Of a stretch of 64,000 nt of DNA, positions 6,305 through 13,910 are shown piece after piece. Both the position numbers and the translations under genes were made by a program. Each line of letters begins with the position of its first letter. Within the stretch, counting starts at the first letter, position 1. Source of the stretch: Polynucleobacter sp. AP-Kaivos-20-H2 (GTDB taxonomy: Bacteria > Pseudomonadota > Gammaproteobacteria > Burkholderiales > Burkholderiaceae); contig NZ_JACVOX010000003.1 of NCBI RefSeq assembly GCF_018882215.1, positions 1-64,000 on the forward strand. Direction: 5' to 3'. The notes under the pieces are model-generated. The model saw only the letters and a program-made list of their open reading frames with translations, ran no database searches and was not told the DNA's origin.

Positions 6305-6859
6305 ATGAAAAAGATGGCAATCTTGCTATGGATGCTATTAAGTCCAGCGGCCTTTGCTCAATCACAAAACTTTGAAGGTTTTGGTTTGTCAATTGATTAC
6401 TCATTAAATTCCATTACAGACAAATCTACTCCGGGCGATTCAGCTACCAGTAGAAGCGGCGTTCCTAGCATTACCGCTGATGCTTATAGGGCAATCAATG
6501 ATCAATGGTTGATTGGAGTGTATGGTTCATACGATTTAGGCACCACAGATACTTCTGGCACAGATCCAGATGCCCATAATCCGATTGAAGCTGGCGGAAA
6601 AGTGGGTTACGCATTTACAGAAAAATTAATGGCCTATGTCAAGCTTGGCTACTCCTGGTCTAAGTATTCATCTCCTGGCTACTATCAATGGATTAATGGG
6701 CCTAGTTACGGCATCGGCGCCGAGTATTTGTTGACCAAAAACCTATTTACAAGGGTTGAGGTGTCTCAACAAAACTACAAGACTGTTTACTGGAGTGATG
6801 GCTCTAGCGATAAGGTCAATATCAATTCTTACGGCATCTCTTTGGGCTGGAGATTCTAG
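6305..6859 (+). CDS. Small outer-membrane beta-barrel protein
   Basis: A 184-residue protein with a signal peptide (MKKMAILLWMLLSPAAFAQ), alternating hydrophobic/polar strands and a C-terminal strand ending GISLGWRF, the terminal Phe expected for Bam-dependent barrels. Strand features such as GGKVGYAFTEKLMAYVKLGYSW and GIGAEYLLTKNLFTRVEV resemble OmpA/OmpW-like eight-stranded porins (OMP_b-brl domain). A GGGAAG site precedes the ATG. Its specific ligand or role is unknown. The TAG stop runs directly into tail copy 7. Confidence 0.8.
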   Translation: MKKMAILLWMLLSPAAFAQSQNFEGFGLSIDYSLNSITDKSTPGDSATSRSGVPSITADAYRAINDQWLIGVYGSYDLGTTDTSGTDPDAHNPIEAGGKVGYAFTEKLMAYVKLGYSWSKYSSPGYYQWINGPSYGIGAEYLLTKNLFTRVEVSQQNYKTVYWSDGSSDKVNINSYGISLGWRF

Positions 6860-6907
6860 GATCAGACATCCTCGGCCCTGGTCGATTCCGCCCCGGGCCA
6901 CCAAGAA
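6858..6907 (+). repeat. tRNA-Phe-like 3' tail, copy 7
   Basis: Identical by eye to copy 3 and likewise fused to the TAG stop of the preceding gene (TAGGATCAGACATCC). Confidence 0.9.
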
Positions 6908-6914
6908 ACACTAA

Positions 6915-6940
6915 AACCACCTTCGGGTGGTTTTTTCATT
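6915..6940 (+). terminator. Rho-independent terminator of tail copy 7 (class B)
   Basis: CCACC-TTCG-GGTGG hairpin with six T residues and CATTTGG. Confidence 0.9.
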
Positions 6941-7004
6941 TGGTCCGACGGAATGGTTGAGTGAATTAGGATTTTTAACCCCAGTTGCTTGCTCCAATTG
7001 ATGT

Positions 7005-7019
7005 ATGTACAATGTACAT
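7005..7019. promoter_or_regulatory. Palindrome at brnT start, probable BrnA operator
   Basis: ATGTACA-A-TGTACAT has perfect 7-bp arms and ends just before the chosen brnT ATG. BrnA-type antitoxins autorepress through such sites; the role here is inferred. Confidence 0.55.
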
Positions 7020-7298
7020 ATGACTTCATTGCGATTTGAATGGGAACCCAGAAAAGCTTCAGCTAATCTGAAGAAACACGGCATTTCTTTTGAAGAGGCG
7101 AAATCTGTGTTTTATGATGAAAGTGCTAAGTTGATTTCCGATCCCGATCATTCGAAGGATGAAGACAGATTTATTTTGCTGGGAGTAAGCCATTCACTTC
7201 GTGTGATTTTGGTTTGCCATTGTTATCGAAGCGAGGGTAATGTCGTTCGTATTATTTCGGCTCGTAAGGCAACCCCTAAAGAGTCAAAAGCTTATTAA
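7020..7298 (+). CDS. brnT: BrnT-type toxin
   Basis: A 92-residue BrnT toxin, a RelE-fold ribonuclease: RFEWEPRKASANLKKHGISFEEA, then the D-P-D-H-S--ED-RF motif, GVSHSLRVILVCHCYR and the terminal RIISARKATPKE. All family landmarks are present. The longer frame begins five codons earlier within the palindromic operator, so I prefer the second ATG. It sits immediately upstream of brnA, in toxin-first order. Confidence 0.9.
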   Translation: MTSLRFEWEPRKASANLKKHGISFEEAKSVFYDESAKLISDPDHSKDEDRFILLGVSHSLRVILVCHCYRSEGNVVRIISARKATPKESKAY

Positions 7299-7309
7299 AG
7301 GTGATGAAG

Positions 7310-7519
7310 ATGCGTAAAGAATATGATTTCTCAAAGGCTCGTAAAAACCCATATGCTTCTATGCTAAAGAAGCCTATAACCATTAGATTGGACGAGGATT
7401 CAGTGAGCTATTTCAAATCTGTATCAGAAGAAGTTGGAATTCCTTATCAAAGCCTCATTAATCTCTATTTGAGAGATTGCGCTGCTTCGCATAAGAAATT
7501 GAACCTTAGCTGGAAGTAG
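7310..7519 (+). CDS. brnA: BrnA-type antitoxin
   Basis: A 69-residue antitoxin: KEYDFSKARKNPYAS, then KPITIRLDEDSVSYFKSVSEEVGIPYQSLINLYLRD, the ribbon-helix-helix DNA-binding region typical of BrnA. AAAGG lies about 7 bp before the chosen ATG; a GTG and another ATG a few codons upstream are alternatives. Following brnT by a few bases, it should neutralise it and repress the pair. The TAG stop is fused to tail copy 8. Confidence 0.9.
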   Translation: MRKEYDFSKARKNPYASMLKKPITIRLDEDSVSYFKSVSEEVGIPYQSLINLYLRDCAASHKKLNLSWK

Positions 7520-7567
7520 GATTAAGCATCCTCAGCCCCGGTCGATTCCGCCCCGGGCCACCAAGAA
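7518..7567 (+). repeat. tRNA-Phe-like 3' tail, copy 8
   Basis: TAGGATTAAGCATCCTCAG, CCCCGG, TCGATT, CCGCC, CCGGGCCACCAAGAA; the first bases are the brnA stop codon. Confidence 0.85.
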
Positions 7568-7574
7568 ATACCAA

Positions 7575-7600
7575 AACCACCTTCGGGTGGTTTTTTCATT
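7575..7600 (+). terminator. Rho-independent terminator of tail copy 8 (class B)
   Basis: CCACC-TTCG-GGTGG with six T residues and CATTTGG. Confidence 0.9.
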
Positions 7601-7648
7601 TGGAGGAGGTGACACCTATAGGCATCAATGACATAGTTTCATGCTCTA

Positions 7649-8314
7649 ATGCCATTTAATATGATTACTGTCGTTATTGCCTCCTATCGATACGGACACC
7701 TTGCCGCCCATTGCATCGAGTCCCTGCTTTCCCAAACCATCTCGCCTACAAGAATTTTATTTGTAGATGATGGCGGCTTGGATTGTAATCATCTGCCAAG
7801 CTTATATCCTGATATTGAATATGTATTGAGAGATGAAAATCTAGGGGTTGTAGATAACTTTCAAGACATGTTATCTAGAGTAAATACTGAATATGTTCTA
7901 TTTATAGGTGCTGATAATTGGTTGCGTTCAGACGCAATTGAGTTGCTATCTAAGACCAGTGCCGATATTGTTACTTACGACGTCATTGTTACTGGAGAGT
8001 TGAAGGAAGACATCCTAATGCGTTTACCTATCGAAACGTTTTCTCATCAAGGCGATTTGTATTGGAATCGCCAGGAACAGCATCACGGATCGATGATGTA
8101 TCGCACGGCTCTTGGACAAAAAATTGGATACAAAAAGAGATATGAGCATGGTGTCCACCCCCAAGAAGATTGGAATCTTTGGGATAAGATGCTCCAACAA
8201 GGTGCCACGGTAGCCAGCCTCAAAGAGGGACTTTTATTTTATAGGAGGCATCGAGAAAATTTTTTGAAATATTCTCATGAAACCTCGCAGTCAAAAGAGC
8301 TAGAAGTAAATTAA
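7649..8314 (+). CDS. Family 2 glycosyltransferase
   Basis: A 221-residue cytoplasmic GT-A fold enzyme. The N-terminal ITVVIASYRYGHLAAHCIESLLSQ motif is followed by the nucleotide-binding DDGG (Asp40-Asp41) and the metal-site-like GADN (87-90). The C-terminal region has QEDWNLWDKML, an ED-type catalytic motif. It transfers a sugar from an activated donor; acceptor unknown. It stands alone with no polysaccharide genes around it. Tail copy 9, the most tRNA-like one, lies 16 bp after its stop. An ATG four codons into the frame is also possible as start. Confidence 0.85.
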   Translation: MPFNMITVVIASYRYGHLAAHCIESLLSQTISPTRILFVDDGGLDCNHLPSLYPDIEYVLRDENLGVVDNFQDMLSRVNTEYVLFIGADNWLRSDAIELLSKTSADIVTYDVIVTGELKEDILMRLPIETFSHQGDLYWNRQEQHHGSMMYRTALGQKIGYKKRYEHGVHPQEDWNLWDKMLQQGATVASLKEGLLFYRRHRENFLKYSHETSQSKELEVN

Positions 8315-8330
8315 CTTTTGAGGGCTAGCC

Positions 8331-8383
8331 AGAGTTAGGCATCCTTGTGTCGGTGGTTCAATTCCACCCCGGGCTATCAAGAA
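8331..8383 (+). repeat. tRNA-Phe-like 3' tail, copy 9 (most tRNA-like)
   Basis: Contains GGCATCCTTGTGTCGG, TGG, TTCAATT, CCACC, CCGGGCTATCAAGAA. It keeps the whole variable loop GTGTC and a fully paired T-stem (GGTGG/CCACC, versus GGCGG/CCGCC in recalled tRNA-Phe, a compensatory change), which copies 1-8 have lost. It is therefore a separate lineage of the repeat. Confidence 0.75.
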
Positions 8384-8390
8384 ACACCAA

Positions 8391-8415
8391 AACCACCTTC
8401 GGGTGGTTTTTCATT
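8391..8415 (+). terminator. Rho-independent terminator of tail copy 9 (class B)
   Basis: CCACC-TTCG-GGTGG hairpin with five T residues and CATTTG. It also faces the 3' end of the leftward hydrolase gene. Confidence 0.85.
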
Positions 8416-8428
8416 TGTAGGTTTCTGA

Positions 8429-8448
8429 GATGTCGTTACAAACGATAA
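8429..8448. repeat. GTCGTTT-N-AAACGAC palindrome, copy 3
   Basis: GATGTCGTT-AC-AAACGATAA, one mismatch from symmetry, lying 13 bp after the terminator of tail 9 and between convergent genes. Confidence 0.5.
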
Positions 8449-8488
8449 AAATAAGTAGGCCATTCCCGCCCCCCTTATTTTGTCCAGT

Positions 8489-9460
8489 CTAGTTCTTAAA
8501 GAGATTTGCTAAGAACATATCAATTTCGCGAGTTGCCTTTTGCGTAGCGTCATCATCTTTACCCACATGCGGATTTAACTCAACACAAGCATCAGAGTAT
8601 TTGAACTCTTGGTTTGTTTGAGTGTTAATAAGATTACCCACTGTCTTTTCAACAATCCTACAAGACCTAACGGTCTGAGCATCCTTTGAAGCTACTGGAG
8701 GCACGGATCCCAGGGGAGAATCAAAAGCGTGCGGGCCAAAATCATATTCAAACATCTCTACATTTTGGTTGGCTGCTTTTAATTTACCCACATATTCCCT
8801 GCAGGCGGTTACAGGGTTGTAGTCATCTGTGCTGCCGTGATGAAGCTGAATAGGTTTGCCAGTAGTCTTTGTGTCGCTGATATAGCTTGTCACACAATCA
8901 GCATAAAGCGGAATGTGTGCAGCAAATACAGTTCCACTTTTATTCCACATATTATTAAATCGCTCTACGCTGGCAAATAGAGCTGCTTGACCACCCCTAG
9001 AAAAGCCCATCATGACAAACTTATTGGAATCTAGGCGCGGATGCTTAGCCAAAATTTCCATTGCTTTATAAGCATCAAGAGCAAGATTCAATCTGCCTAG
9101 CAGAGCTTGATTGGGGCCCACAACGGTTAGGCCTCTTCCTGTAAAGCCATCCATGCTAAATGTGGCATAGCCTTGTCCTAAGAAGTGATTAGACCAATAG
9201 TCTATGTTTGCCCCCATACCGCTTGAGCCGTGCACTAAGAAGATAACTGGAATTTTTTGACTAACAGGCTTTGGTGGAAAGCGAAGAATGCCATTAACAG
9301 TTACCTCTTTACCATTCTTGTCTCCCAGCAAAAACTGTTTATCGGAGATCGTTAGACTTGGAATGGAATAGATTTCTGAGCGTGGTGGATACACGATGTC
9401 AGTCTCTGCTTTAGAGCAGAGAGATACAGTCGCCAAAATAGCTATGAGTAAGTACTTCAT
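8489..9460 (-). CDS. Secreted dienelactone-hydrolase-like alpha/beta hydrolase
   Basis: A 323-residue protein with a signal peptide (MKYLLIAILATVSLCSKA). The alpha/beta hydrolase landmarks are the oxyanion motif VHGSSGMG (77-83), the nucleophile elbow GFSRGG (Ser154), an acid at Asp212 or 213 (HHGSTDDYNP) and His244 (GPHAFDSP). It is closest in style to dienelactone hydrolase/acetyl-xylan-esterase-like periplasmic hydrolases; substrate unknown. It is transcribed leftwards against the array and shares a ~220 bp divergent promoter region with cydA. Confidence 0.8.
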   Translation of the reverse strand: MKYLLIAILATVSLCSKAETDIVYPPRSEIYSIPSLTISDKQFLLGDKNGKEVTVNGILRFPPKPVSQKIPVIFLVHGSSGMGANIDYWSNHFLGQGYATFSMDGFTGRGLTVVGPNQALLGRLNLALDAYKAMEILAKHPRLDSNKFVMMGFSRGGQAALFASVERFNNMWNKSGTVFAAHIPLYADCVTSYISDTKTTGKPIQLHHGSTDDYNPVTACREYVGKLKAANQNVEMFEYDFGPHAFDSPLGSVPPVASKDAQTVRSCRIVEKTVGNLINTQTNQEFKYSDACVELNPHVGKDDDATQKATREIDMFLANLFKN

Positions 9461-9574
9461 TTGATTGTGTCCCCAGTATTTTTTATTAAATTATGTTGCC
9501 AAAAAATAGTAGCAGAATCCATAGTGAAAATCCTTAATTAAAACCCTTGAAGCTTGGATCTAGTATTTCTTGGC

Positions 9575-9594
9575 AATATCGTTAAAACGACATG
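9575..9594. repeat. GTCGTTT-N-AAACGAC palindrome, copy 4
   Basis: AATATCGTT-AA-AACGACATG, near-symmetrical, about 90 bp upstream of cydA in the divergent gap. Confidence 0.5.
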
Positions 9595-9683
9595 CGATTC
9601 AGAGGTAAGCCAATTAAATCAGCCTCAGCAGGCCAGAAGGGAAAAGAGGATAATAAAATTTCATTAAAAATAAGAGATAAAAA

Positions 9684-11036
9684 ATGCTTGATACGCTTAT
9701 TTTGAGCAGAATTCAATTTGCTTCGAATATGACTTTTCATATTCTTTTCCCAACGATATCCATTTCTTTGGGATGGGTGCTTTTCTATTTCAAGGTTAAA
9801 TTTAATAAAACAGGTAACTCAGTATGGAGTGAGGCCTATCAATTCTGGGTCAAGATATTTGCCTTAACTTTTGCCCTTGGCGTTGTTAGCGGCATCACAA
9901 TGAGCTTTCAGTTTGGAACCAACTGGCCTGGATATATGCAAACAGTGGGCAATATCGCAGGGCCCTTGCTTGGCTACGAAGTTTTATCGGCATTCTTCCT
10001 CGAGGCAACTTTTTTAGGAATTATGTTGTTTGGCTCTAAACGGGTCTCTCAAAGAGCTCACACTATCGCCACATTTTTAGTTGCCTTCGGTACATCACTA
10101 TCGGCATTTTGGATCATTGCTTTAGATTCTTGGATGCAAACCCCACAAGGGTTTGAGATGATCAATGGTCAAGCGCATGCAACCAATTGGATTGAAATTG
10201 TCTTTAATCCCTCCATGCCGTATCGCCTCTTGCATATGATGACAGCATCATTTTTGACGGTAACGTTTTTAATTGCAGGCATTTCTTCTTATCGATATTT
10301 AAAGGGCATCAATCTTTCTGGCAATCGAGCGCTGATCAAGTTAGCAATGACCATGGCGGTAGTGTTAGCCCCGTTACAAATTGTGCTTGGTGATTCACAT
10401 GGGCTAAATACGCTGGAGTATCAGCCTGCAAAAGTAGCAGCAATGGAGGGAATTTGGGAAACAACCAAAGGGGCTCCTGCCGTTTTGTTTGCTATACCGG
10501 ATGAAACCATTAAAGCCAATAAATACGAAATAGCCATTCCGAAACTCGCATCTTTATATTTGACACACTCATTTGCGGGTGAGGTGCAGGGTTTGGATGC
10601 CTTCCCTGGCGCAACCCCACCAGTCGCCCCCATTTTCTTTGCCTTTCGCATCATGGTCGGCATCGGCATGTTGATGCTCTTAACCGCATTCGTTGGGTTT
10701 TATCTCACAAGAAAAAATAAAGAACTACCAACCTGGCTTTTAAAAGGTCTCAGTGTGATGACATTTTCTGGTTGGGTCGGAGTAGTTGCCGGTTGGTATG
10801 TGACCGAGATAGGCAGACAACCTTACCTTGTTAGTGGGGTACTCAAGACTGCTGATGCGGTTACTAAAGTGCCTACCAATATGGTTTTGGGTACGCTTGT
10901 GATGTACCTTGCGCTGTATTTAGGGCTTATTGTTTCTTACATTTGGGTTGTTTTTTATTTGGCAAGGCAAGCTAATCCTGCACATATTATTGATGAGCAA
11001 AAATCAGGCCTCACAAACAACATTGCAGGAGCATAA
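9684..11036 (+). CDS. cydA: Cytochrome bd-type quinol oxidase subunit I
   Basis: A 450-residue integral membrane protein, short-Q-loop type. Haem b595 and b558 ligands and channel residues match E. coli numbering closely: His19 (MTFHILFP), His184 (RLLHMM), Glu99 and Glu107 (GYEVLSAFFLEATF), and Lys250/Glu255 of the Q-loop GDSHGLNTLEYQPAK. The GRQP motif near the C-terminus is GRQPY rather than the usual GRQPW. The enzyme oxidises quinol and reduces O2 to water at low oxygen, or under cyanide in CIO-type versions. It is cotranscribed with cydB (2-bp gap). Confidence 0.95.
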   Translation: MLDTLILSRIQFASNMTFHILFPTISISLGWVLFYFKVKFNKTGNSVWSEAYQFWVKIFALTFALGVVSGITMSFQFGTNWPGYMQTVGNIAGPLLGYEVLSAFFLEATFLGIMLFGSKRVSQRAHTIATFLVAFGTSLSAFWIIALDSWMQTPQGFEMINGQAHATNWIEIVFNPSMPYRLLHMMTASFLTVTFLIAGISSYRYLKGINLSGNRALIKLAMTMAVVLAPLQIVLGDSHGLNTLEYQPAKVAAMEGIWETTKGAPAVLFAIPDETIKANKYEIAIPKLASLYLTHSFAGEVQGLDAFPGATPPVAPIFFAFRIMVGIGMLMLLTAFVGFYLTRKNKELPTWLLKGLSVMTFSGWVGVVAGWYVTEIGRQPYLVSGVLKTADAVTKVPTNMVLGTLVMYLALYLGLIVSYIWVVFYLARQANPAHIIDEQKSGLTNNIAGA

Positions 11037-11038
11037 GA

Positions 11039-12052
11039 ATGATTCCTAATTTATATGAACCATCTGGTTGGCTGCCCCTGTTCTTTTTGGTTGCAATGGG
11101 TATTGCAATGGTTGCTTATGTTGTTTTAGATGGATACGACTTGGGCGTTGGCATCTTATTGAATCAGGCAAGTGATTCAGAAAAAGACATCATGATTTCA
11201 TCCATTGGTCCTTTTTGGGATGCTAACGAAACTTGGTTAGTACTCGGAGTCGGAGTTCTCTTGATTGCCTTTCCAATGGCCCATGGCATTATTTTGACTG
11301 AGCTCTATTTGCCGGTAGGCATTATGTTGGCTGGTTTAATTTTACGAGGCGTATCTTTTGACTTTCGTGCAAAAGCCCATTTGAGTCAGAAGGCAGTGTG
11401 GAACTTCCTATTCTTTTTTGGTAGCTTCTTGGCCGCGGCATCTCAAGGGGTTATGGTTGGTAGAGAAGTGATTGGTTTTGACTCTGGATACTTGGGCTGG
11501 ATATTTTCTTTTATCGTGGCACTTTGTCTGCCTGCTGGGTATGCCCTATTAGGCTCTAGCTGGCTGATTATGAAAACGTCTGGCGATCTACAGCTAAAAG
11601 CTGTTGGCTGGGCAAGAAAATGTCTCTTATTAACGGCGCTTGGTGTTGGGATCATTTCTGTGGCAACGCCATTCTTTAGTGCAGAGATTGCGGCAAAGTG
11701 GTTTACCTTCCCCAATGTCTTTTTCTTATTGCCGTTTCCAGTTCTGACCTTGGCTTGTTTTATCTTTATCGATTTGAACTTGTTAAAAATGCAGAAGAAT
11801 AAGCCTGCTCCTGTTTGGATTCCTTTTGCTCTAAGCGTAGCCATATTTGTCCTTGCATTCTTAGGAATTGCTTACAGCATGTTCCCTTACATCGTTGTAG
11901 ACAAAATGACGATTTGGGAGGCGGCTTCAGCTACGGAGTCATTGTGGGTCATATTTTGGGGGGCTATAGTTGTGCTGCCAACCATCATCGGGTACACCAT
12001 TTATTCCTACAAAATCTTTTGGGGCAAAACCGAGCCGCTTAGTTATTACTAA
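11039..12052 (+). CDS. cydB: Cytochrome bd-type quinol oxidase subunit II
   Basis: A 337-residue multi-span protein with the CydB N-terminal signature VLDGYDLGVGIL, GPFWDANETWLV and a C-terminal cluster YSMFPYIVVDKMTIWEAAS. It stabilises the haem core of CydA at the inner membrane. It follows cydA by 2 bp. No cydX-like small gene and no cydDC genes are seen downstream; the next gene is a BLUF photoreceptor after a 143-bp gap. Confidence 0.95.
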   Translation: MIPNLYEPSGWLPLFFLVAMGIAMVAYVVLDGYDLGVGILLNQASDSEKDIMISSIGPFWDANETWLVLGVGVLLIAFPMAHGIILTELYLPVGIMLAGLILRGVSFDFRAKAHLSQKAVWNFLFFFGSFLAAASQGVMVGREVIGFDSGYLGWIFSFIVALCLPAGYALLGSSWLIMKTSGDLQLKAVGWARKCLLLTALGVGIISVATPFFSAEIAAKWFTFPNVFFLLPFPVLTLACFIFIDLNLLKMQKNKPAPVWIPFALSVAIFVLAFLGIAYSMFPYIVVDKMTIWEAASATESLWVIFWGAIVVLPTIIGYTIYSYKIFWGKTEPLSYY

Positions 12053-12195
12053 TGCAACGGTATGAGCATCAATTAAAGTGATACTTATTGGGACATCCTT
12101 TTTACGGGCGCTTATAGGTGAAGGGATTTGCAATCTTTGTAACGCTGGGGTAAACGCCTAGAGTAATTGGTGCTGAGGCTCTCTAGTATTGGCGT

Positions 12196-12594
12196 ATGTC
12201 TAAGCTAATCGAACTGACTTATGTAAGTGAACCAGCCCAAAATATGTCTTTTTTAGGATTGATGAGACTTTTATATCACTCATATGCTAATAACCAGGCC
12301 TTAGGCATTACCGGGGCGCTCATTTATGAAAATAACAAATTTGGTCAAGTTATTGAAGGCGCTGAAAAAGACATTGAGGCTTTGTGGCAAAAAATTCAAA
12401 AAGATAGTCGACATAAAAATGTTCGCCTAATAGAAGCCAAATCCATCAATGAGCGAAGCTTCAGTAAATGGACTATGGTTTTCCAAGGCAATGAAGAGAT
12501 TGCTAAAACTTTGCCAGAAGTTAGCGCAGCTATTGAGGATGTCGAGTTTCCGGTAGGCCATCCATTGCTAATTGCTTTGAGAGGCGGCAGTTAA
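12196..12594 (+). CDS. BLUF-domain blue-light photoreceptor
   Basis: A 132-residue protein made almost only of a BLUF (FAD-binding) domain: Tyr9 in LTYVS, Asn32/33 in NNQALGITGALIY, Gln51 in FGQVIEG and Trp92 in FSKWTMVF, the residues of the light-driven hydrogen-bond switch. There is no EAL/GGDEF or other output domain, so it must act on a partner, as short BLUF proteins such as PixD do. Its place after cydAB suggests, but does not show, a link of light to respiration. Confidence 0.9.
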   Translation: MSKLIELTYVSEPAQNMSFLGLMRLLYHSYANNQALGITGALIYENNKFGQVIEGAEKDIEALWQKIQKDSRHKNVRLIEAKSINERSFSKWTMVFQGNEEIAKTLPEVSAAIEDVEFPVGHPLLIALRGGS

Positions 12595-12642
12595 TACTTG
12601 TTTAGCAGAACAAAGCCCTCGCTGCAAATAGTTTGTGCTCCC

Positions 12643-12662
12643 AATGTTTTTTAAAACGATGT
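12643..12662. repeat. GTCGTTT-N-AAACGAC palindrome, copy 5
   Basis: AATGTTTTTT-AAAACGATGT, a degenerate copy about 90 bp upstream of the CHRD gene. Confidence 0.4.
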
Positions 12663-12751
12663 TTCATGAGTTGATCCCTCCTTTTTTCGACATACTTAAT
12701 TAATCTAATTGTGATAGCCTGAAGCTAGAGTTAAAACCATAGGAGATATAA

Positions 12752-13171
12752 ATGATAAAAAGTAATGTTTTAATTAAAACTGTAATCGGGTTTTGTATTG
12801 GTTTTGCTTCTTTGACAATTTCGGCACAGTCGATGAAGGTAGCCCTTACAGGAGCCCAAGAAGTTCCGCCGGTGACTACTTCAGCCTCTGGCGTAGGGTC
12901 AATCATGGTTGCTCCAGATGGATCAGTATCGGGAACGATTACTACCACTGGTGTTGAAGGAACTATGGCTCATATTCATGAGGCGCCAATGGGTCAAAAT
13001 GGCCCTGTAATCGTGCCATTTACCAAGACGTCAGATAATGTTTGGTCAGCTCCTGCTGGTGCCAAATTAACAGATGCTCAACTCCAAAGCCTAAAGAGTG
13101 GAAATCTCTATCTCAATGTTCACAGCGCTACTAACAAGCCTGGCGAAATTAGGGCTCAGCTTAAACCTTAA
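12752..13171 (+). CDS. Secreted CHRD-domain protein
   Basis: A 139-residue protein with a signal peptide ending near TISAQS, then one CHRD domain: LTGAQEVPPVTTSASG, GTMAHIHEAPMGQNGPVI and the terminal LYLNVHSATNKPGEIRAQL. CHRD domains are small extracytoplasmic beta-domains with unclear function in bacteria. An AGGAGA site precedes the ATG. The TAA stop is followed directly by the degenerate tail copy 10. Confidence 0.9.
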   Translation: MIKSNVLIKTVIGFCIGFASLTISAQSMKVALTGAQEVPPVTTSASGVGSIMVAPDGSVSGTITTTGVEGTMAHIHEAPMGQNGPVIVPFTKTSDNVWSAPAGAKLTDAQLQSLKSGNLYLNVHSATNKPGEIRAQLKP

Positions 13172-13219
13172 GGACCTGTCATTATTGGGCTCTTGTCGAA
13201 TGCCCCGGACCATCAAGAA
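13172..13219 (+). repeat. tRNA-Phe-like 3' tail, copy 10 (degenerate)
   Basis: GGACCTGTCATTATTGGGCTC, TTGTCGAATG, CCCCGGACCATCAAGAA. The start at the stop codon, the T-loop remnant and the CC-GGAC-CATCAAGAA end are recognisable but many positions have changed. Confidence 0.65.
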
Positions 13220-13227
13220 ACACTAAA

Positions 13228-13252
13228 ATCACCTTCGGGTGGTTTTTTCATT
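13228..13252 (+). terminator. Rho-independent terminator of tail copy 10 (class B)
   Basis: CACC-TTCG-GGTG stem with six T residues and CATTTGG; the hairpin is better conserved than the tail before it. Confidence 0.85.
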
Positions 13253-13269
13253 TGGCGTATTCTTAACTC

Positions 13270-13854
13270 ATGACCCTAGCTCTCACCAAGCTCGTTAAAG
13301 AAATTCGTTCTTGTACATTGTGTACAGAGCATTTACCTTTGGGCCCAAGACCCATTATTCAAGTGAGTAGTTCGGCAAAGATTCTTATTGTTGGCCAAGC
13401 CCCCGGCAGTCGAGTTCATGAAACTGGAATTCCATTTGACGACCCTAGTGGCGATCGTCTTAGGGAGTGGATGGGCATTGATAAAGAAGTCTTTTATGAC
13501 GACAAGAAAATTGCTCTTGTTCCCATGGGCTTTTGCTTTCCAGGAACAGGTAAATCAGGGGATCTTCCTCCGAGACCGGAATGTGCGGACACATGGCGAG
13601 TCAAACTATTAGAGCAACTACCCAATATCAAGCTAACCATCATTGTTGGTCAATATGCTCAAGCATGGCATTTAGACAAAAGCAGTAAAGAGAATTTGAC
13701 TGAAACAGTTATGGCATGGAAGAGCTATTGGCCCAAAGCGATTCCTTTGCCACACCCAAGCCCCAGAAACAATATTTGGCTAAAGAAGAATCCTTGGTTT
13801 GAGGAAGAGGTTTTACCTTCGCTCAGATGGAAAGTGAAGGCTGTATTGAAGTAG
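13270..13854 (+). CDS. Uracil-DNA-glycosylase-superfamily protein
   Basis: A 194-residue protein of the COG1573-type UDG superfamily. Motif 1 is GQAPGSRVHETGIPFDDPSGDRL (42-64) and motif 2 is HPSPRN (His162). Only two cysteines (Cys15, Cys18, CTLC) remain of the four that bind the 4Fe-4S cluster in family 4, so an iron-sulfur cluster is unlikely unless other ligands exist. It probably removes uracil or acts on a related base; specificity is not assignable by eye. Tail copy 11 starts at its TAG stop. Confidence 0.8.
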   Translation: MTLALTKLVKEIRSCTLCTEHLPLGPRPIIQVSSSAKILIVGQAPGSRVHETGIPFDDPSGDRLREWMGIDKEVFYDDKKIALVPMGFCFPGTGKSGDLPPRPECADTWRVKLLEQLPNIKLTIIVGQYAQAWHLDKSSKENLTETVMAWKSYWPKAIPLPHPSPRNNIWLKKNPWFEEEVLPSLRWKVKAVLK

Positions 13855-13902
13855 GTTTGGGCATCCTCGGCCCTGGTCGATTCCTCCCCGGGCCACCAAG
13901 AA
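13855..13902 (+). repeat. tRNA-Phe-like 3' tail, copy 11
   Basis: GTTTGGGCATCCTCGGCCC, TGG, TCGATT, CCTCC, CCGGGCCACCAAGAA; one substitution in the 3' T-stem (CCGCC to CCTCC). Confidence 0.85.
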
Positions 13903-13910
13903 ATACCAAA

